In this document: piece by piece, positions 61,519 through 64,000 of the stretch
Layout of the letters: each line of letters begins with the position of its first letter
How positions within the stretch are numbered: the stretch's first letter is position 1
DNA from: Stichopus chloronotus
Taxonomy: Eukaryota > Echinodermata > Holothuroidea > Aspidochirotida > Stichopodidae
NCBI GenBank assembly: GCA_021234535.1
Contig: CM037840.1
Span: 18,369,415-18,433,414, forward strand
Reading direction: 5' to 3'
DNA: 64,000 nt
Position numbers and translations under genes: made by a program
The notes under the pieces: model-generated
What the model saw: only the letters and a program-made list of their open reading frames with translations
Databases searched by the model: none
Told to the model about the DNA's origin: nothing

Positions 61519-64000
61519 CTGTAAGGAAGATTTGCTGCACATAGGTTCAGCAAAGACAGCAGTAAAAAGTAAATGTGCCTTTATTAAAACCAGTCCTTGT
61601 AAACTATAGCTACTGCATTTTAGCAACTCATACACGCTGCAACACACACGATACAGCTGATCGGAGTTCTAGTGATAGTAATGCACCCACGGAAGCTGCC
61701 TTAGCCGGTCACAGTCACGGACGCCCTACTCGCTCACATGCAGCTCGAAACTAGCGTAGTTACACCATTTTTCGAACTTTAAGCACTAGCTACTGCACCA
61801 CTACCTGTTCAGGCTGTGCAATTTAACTAACAGTTGAAGTTGTTTGCCTAAGAAAACACGGCCTTGTTTGAGGACTATCTACATCTAGGCCACACAGCAC
61901 ATTGTGACTGCTTTACCTGTGGTCTGTATTTAATGGCCATACCAAATAGACTAGCTTCATAACAAGGAAACACATAGAAGGCAGAAGATAGGCTACGTTG
62001 ACATACTTGTCCCTAAAAACAGTTTACTATTTACTATTTTTACTGTTTTGACTTTGCTGCTATTATCCTAGTCAAATAGTTTCGAAACGATGATCTCGAT
62101 AACTAAAATGGTTCTGCTTTCCTAAAGTGTTACAGTAATGGATGTACTATAGCTCTGGCAGAACGTTCTTTATCTGTTTTCAGAGAGCTTTCAAAGTGAC
62201 GATATTATTTTTAAGTTTTGGGTGACTTCAGTTTTTTTATTTGTCCTGAGACAAATACGAAGGTGTACATCGCACAAATTTAAAGATGCCCTCCTATGCA
62301 GGTCTTTCTTATTTAGATAAATTTGGTCTTCAAGAGAAATCTAGAGAATTAGGAGTCCCCTTTCACCAGGTTTCACGTGGCCTTCTTATCTTGACAACAT
62401 TTGTCCAAGGCTTGACTTTTTCTCATTTCTAAACATTTACTCAACAAAGTCATAGACTGTTATCACCAGCTGCTTGTCAGTCTAAACATTCGTGTTTTAT
62501 TCTGCAGTGCGATAGCGAGACTGAACCCGGAGGTCCTCGGTATTGGAAATTTGATGATTCTTTACTTTCAGACACTTTATTCGTAAAGTGTGTGAACTCC
62601 TTATGGATAACTACACCCGATACTCGGTTGATAACTACGAAACGGACAACATAGTCTGTCTCATTTTGGACCCAGCTAGCTTCTTGGAGGCCTAGAAATA
62701 TTTCGTTCGAAATAGTTATATTCGTTTCAGTAAACTTAAGACGAACGAGTCACGTACATATAGGCTACAAATAATTTACTCTCTCAATTAGAATCGAATT
62801 CAATCAATGAATTTGCCCAATGATTTAAATGAGGTGAGACATAGGCCACTTCTTTCTATAAAAACAAGCTTCATGACATAATCACCAGATATAAGGCAAG
62901 ATGAGTGAAAGAAGGGGAGCCAAATTGTAGCCCAAAAGAAATAAAATGAATAACCCAGTCTGAAACTTAAAAAAAAACAAACATTTAGGGTGTTTTGCTC
63001 ATCAGGAACTCCGATATTGTATTTCACATTCATAATATCTGTATTTTTCGACTTTCTAAATTTGTTAGGGTAGTTAATTCACACGTGTGTGAAAGAAAAC
63101 TTGATCTTCATGAATTCACTTCTGCTTTTTTGCCAATTAATAATGTTAGAACTCCTTGGAAGCTATGACTTTTCCACTGACTTTGAATAAACACATAGGC
63201 CCCTTATCTGTAATTTTGTTTGAATTCATTAGATTTTACCCTTGATCACCAGCATGTTTCCCCTCAACAAAGTAGGGGCATTTATTTCTCTAGTTAAAAA
63301 CTAGGTGAAATTTTAGTATCGTGAATTATGGTCAGTCTAAAACAGACGATAAGATTGCAGGCGATTGCGTCCATAGTCAAAAGTACCTCCGTCTGTAGTT
63401 GGCAATACTCAGAACGAATTCATGAGTAAACAAGCTTCAGTGTATAATCATCAGGTCTAAAGCAAGATGAGTAGAAGAAGGGGAAGTCTTGAGAATTCAC
63501 CTTGCATCCGCATCAGAGGATATATTTTTGCAAGGATGACAACAAGTCTTTTTTTTTTCTTTTTTTACGACACGTATTTCAAGACCTTACACCCTTCATA
63601 ATCTAATCTGAGTTCAGTTACCTCTTTATGTACTTTGATCTCAAGCTATAACCCTGTATCCAAAAATCATTGTCTCCAGCCTCAACTTTAGATCTTAATG
63701 CGTTAATTGGTATCGTAAATAGAAGCAGTCTTTGAACTCTTTACGCGAAGTTGAAGTGTGTTATTTGGAGTGTATGCATTTTCTGAAACTAACTCGACGG
63801 GATTTCTGGAAATCTAGTCTAGTCAACCTGAAAGTGGAATACTAATAAAGGAAGTAAATATGTACTTCTCCGACTTCTACAAAAATGGTACATGAAACAT
63901 ACTTTTTCTTTTCACCTAGTGAAGTGTGAGAGAGGTGATTTTATGAGGTTTTGCAATGACTTAATGGTGACCTACATAGCAAAGAAATGATCTCACTTCC
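61519..64000. other. 5' part of receptor locus, no exon confirmed
   Basis: Should be intron or promoter of the receptor, whose signal peptide is still missing. A 70-codon open stretch on the minus strand at 62493-62695 reads like protein but does not fit the needed splice phase. Short duplicated blocks occur at 62866-62922 and 63429-63485, and a copy of a 61.15-kb intron segment starts at 63940. Confidence 0.5.
62866..63485. repeat. duplicated ~60-bp block, 563 bp apart
   Basis: AAACAAGCTTCA, then ATAATCACCAGAT or ATAATCATCAGGT, then AAGCAAGATGAGT-like sequence and AGAAGGGGA recur at 62866-62922 and 63429-63485. This is either an old tandem duplication or a dispersed repeat pair within the receptor's 5' region. 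Confidence 0.6.

Overview
This is AT-rich, intron-rich animal DNA with no bacterial-type gene packing. Reading both strands and matching splice phases gives two protein-coding genes, arranged tail to tail. They lie in introns and spacers full of short tandem repeats, microsatellites and MITE-like elements. The receptor's ectodomain (a single-exon SRCR domain next to a hevein-like eight-cysteine module, joined to a tyrosine-kinase domain) and the dense repeats suggest a marine invertebrate deuterostome. An echinoderm such as a sea cucumber is my best guess, but that is inference and not shown by a marker gene.

Left half, + strand: five exons (22470-22626, 25172-25322, 33897-34100, 36374-36609, 38089-38499) join without a phase error into the last ~385 residues of an MFSD6-type major facilitator superfamily transporter. 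The first six or so helices must be encoded upstream. I did not find those exons in positions 1-22469, which otherwise hold repeats and a few unconvincing ORFs.

Right half, - strand: ten phase-compatible exons from 61518 down to 44858, plus a C-terminal tail exon at 43746-43548, encode a receptor tyrosine kinase-like protein. The order is hevein-like module, SRCR domain, linker, transmembrane helix, kinase domain, acidic tail. The 5' end (signal peptide and any more ectodomain modules) lies to the right of the window or was not recognised. The kinase keeps its glycine-rich loop, VAVK lysine, C-helix glutamate and HxD aspartate. However, DFG is YFG and HRD is HGD, so it is probably a pseudokinase or a strongly impaired kinase.

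Repeats: the most striking is a dispersed family seen four times (about 18.2-19.0 kb inverted, 34.6-35.55 kb, 47.58-49.06 kb, 50.9-51.65 kb). Each copy is a tandem array of ~145-bp units carrying AGGTCA half-sites in DR1 and DR4 spacing, the layout bound by nuclear receptors. The best-preserved copy has a leader hairpin and short terminal inverted repeats, so the array seems to travel as a mobile element. A second unusual element (6060-7505) has 19-bp inverted ends and is filled with degenerate CTTAAG-centred repeats. Other families are a CACTGT-ended MITE (two copies), a TTAA-type MITE (two copies), a TTTCACACTAG element (two copies), an 87-bp minisatellite with an embedded (CAT)31, a 16-bp minisatellite and a 0.6-kb triplication between the two genes.
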